A stretch of 64,000 bases of DNA from Bacillota bacterium (lineage in GTDB: Bacteria > Bacillota > SHA-98 > Ch115): assembly GCA_013178415.1 (NCBI GenBank), contig JABLXA010000018.1:1-64000 (forward strand), given 5' to 3'. Below, in pieces: positions 62,891 to 64,000 of this stretch. The position numbers and the translations under genes are program-made. The notes under the pieces are model-generated. The model saw only the letters and a program-made list of their open reading frames with translations, was not told the DNA's origin and did no database searches. Numbering within the stretch: the first letter of the stretch is position 1; each line of letters begins with the position of its first letter.

Positions 62891-63361
62891 TTACTCTATG
62901 CTTCGAGGGTATTCGGATTCAGAAACACCTTTGCCGGGACCATTTTTCCGATCAGAAGCGACCTTGAGCCTGGTCATCGCCCTTTGTAGGCGGGCACGGG
63001 CGCGGATCAGGGAAACATGTTCCGTGCTCTTTGCCAAGATCTCTTCAGCACGGCGCTTTGACTCCAATGCTCTTTCCACATCAATCTCATATGGCATCTC
63101 CGCGGCCTCGGCCAAGACGACCACCTTCGTCGGTGTTATCTCGAGAAAACCCTCACGCACCGCCATGCGGATCTCCTCATCCCCATCATAGATAGTCAAA
63201 ACACCAGTCTCAAGGTTGGTGATAAGGGGCATGTGCCCCGGAAGAATACCAATATATCCATCCCATGAAGGCGCTATAATGCTGTCAACCCGGCGAGAAA
63301 ACTCTATCCTATCGGGAGTGACCACATCGAGTTGTATCTTCCTTTTTCCTTCGCCACCCAA
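62891..63361 (-). CDS. atpC: F1F0-ATP synthase epsilon subunit
   Basis: Epsilon subunit of about 156 aa. The N-terminal beta-barrel has LDVVTPDRIEFSRRVDSIIAPSWDGYIGILPGHMPLIT, a clear family signature, and the C-terminal helical hairpin contains RALESKRRAEEILAKSTEHV and RARARLQRAMTRL. A tail of 25 residues is extra. The start is TTG 63361 or GTG 63370; GGAGG overlaps the latter, so 63361 is preferred. It follows atpD by about 20 bases as the last gene of the atp operon. The 150 bases down to tmk show no feature. Confidence 0.95.
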   Translation of the reverse strand: MGGEGKRKIQLDVVTPDRIEFSRRVDSIIAPSWDGYIGILPGHMPLITNLETGVLTIYDGDEEIRMAVREGFLEITPTKVVVLAEAAEMPYEIDVERALESKRRAEEILAKSTEHVSLIRARARLQRAMTRLKVASDRKNGPGKGVSESEYPRSIE

Positions 63362-63382
63362 AGCGTCCACCTCCAGGGAGGG

Positions 63383-64000
<618 letters not shown>

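Overview
The window looks like the chromosome of an anaerobic, possibly thermophilic member of the Bacillota (Clostridia or Limnochordia-like). Supporting signs are a MerR-type GlnR with TGTNA-N7-TNACA operators, a PyrR-type attenuator, a T-box on a TrpP/TrpS operon, a tandem glycine riboswitch on a split gcvPA/gcvPB system, strong AGGAGG ribosome sites with many TTG/GTG starts, DUF763, an anaerobic (radical SAM) sulfatase maturase and an archaeal/eukaryotic-type prolyl-tRNA synthetase. This is inference from gene content; no rRNA or tRNA gene was seen.

Layout. 1-1.25 kb: an AbiEii-like nucleotidyltransferase pair. 1.3-11.9 kb (minus strand): glycine riboswitch, gcvT, gcvH, gcvPA, gcvPB, then two biotin-synthase-like radical SAM proteins flanking an FAD oxidoreductase, then a PflA-like radical SAM protein. 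The two BioB-like proteins resemble the LipS1/LipS2 two-protein lipoyl synthase, so the locus may make both the lipoyl enzyme (GcvH) and its cofactor. 12-13.6 kb: uracil permease behind a PyrR attenuator. 14.1-20.5 kb (plus): a complete family-5 (Opp/Dpp-type) ABC importer. 20.7-28.7 kb (minus): a sulfatase locus with two Cys-type sulfatases, one sulfatase-like protein with Thr at the nucleophile position, one N-terminally truncated sulfatase, a decayed sulfatase/maturase fusion, a HicAB pair and the anaerobic sulfatase maturase. 29-32.9 kb: a URO-D family protein, a DUF362 ferredoxin protein and a DUF763 protein.

32.9-36.7 kb (plus): TPP riboswitch, thiD, a thiM-thiE fusion and thiL. 36.7-45.4 kb (minus): a frameshifted amidohydrolase, a 2-hydroxyacid dehydrogenase, nagA, an ABC-2 exporter, nagB and galT. 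45.5-50.5 kb: a 29-codon ORF with its own promoter-like site, DUF554, T-box-controlled trpP-trpS, glnA and glnR. 50.6-54.3 kb (plus): phoP-phoR and pstB behind a Pho box, with the phoP promoter back to back with the GlnR-controlled glnR promoter. 54.3-58.1 kb (minus): a probable cell-wall recycling operon (serine hydrolase, anmK, MFS). 58.3-64 kb: small conserved protein, proS, an amino-acid ABC ATPase, a HAD phosphatase, tmk, atpC and the 3' part of atpD.

Scattered between genes are copies of an unnamed repeat of about 55-65 bp (R1), often beside a second degenerate tandem repeat (R2). Six R1 copies share an in-frame hydrophobic peptide on one strand. This repeat, the LipS-glycine cleavage linkage and the GlnR/PhoP divergent control region are the most interesting signals.
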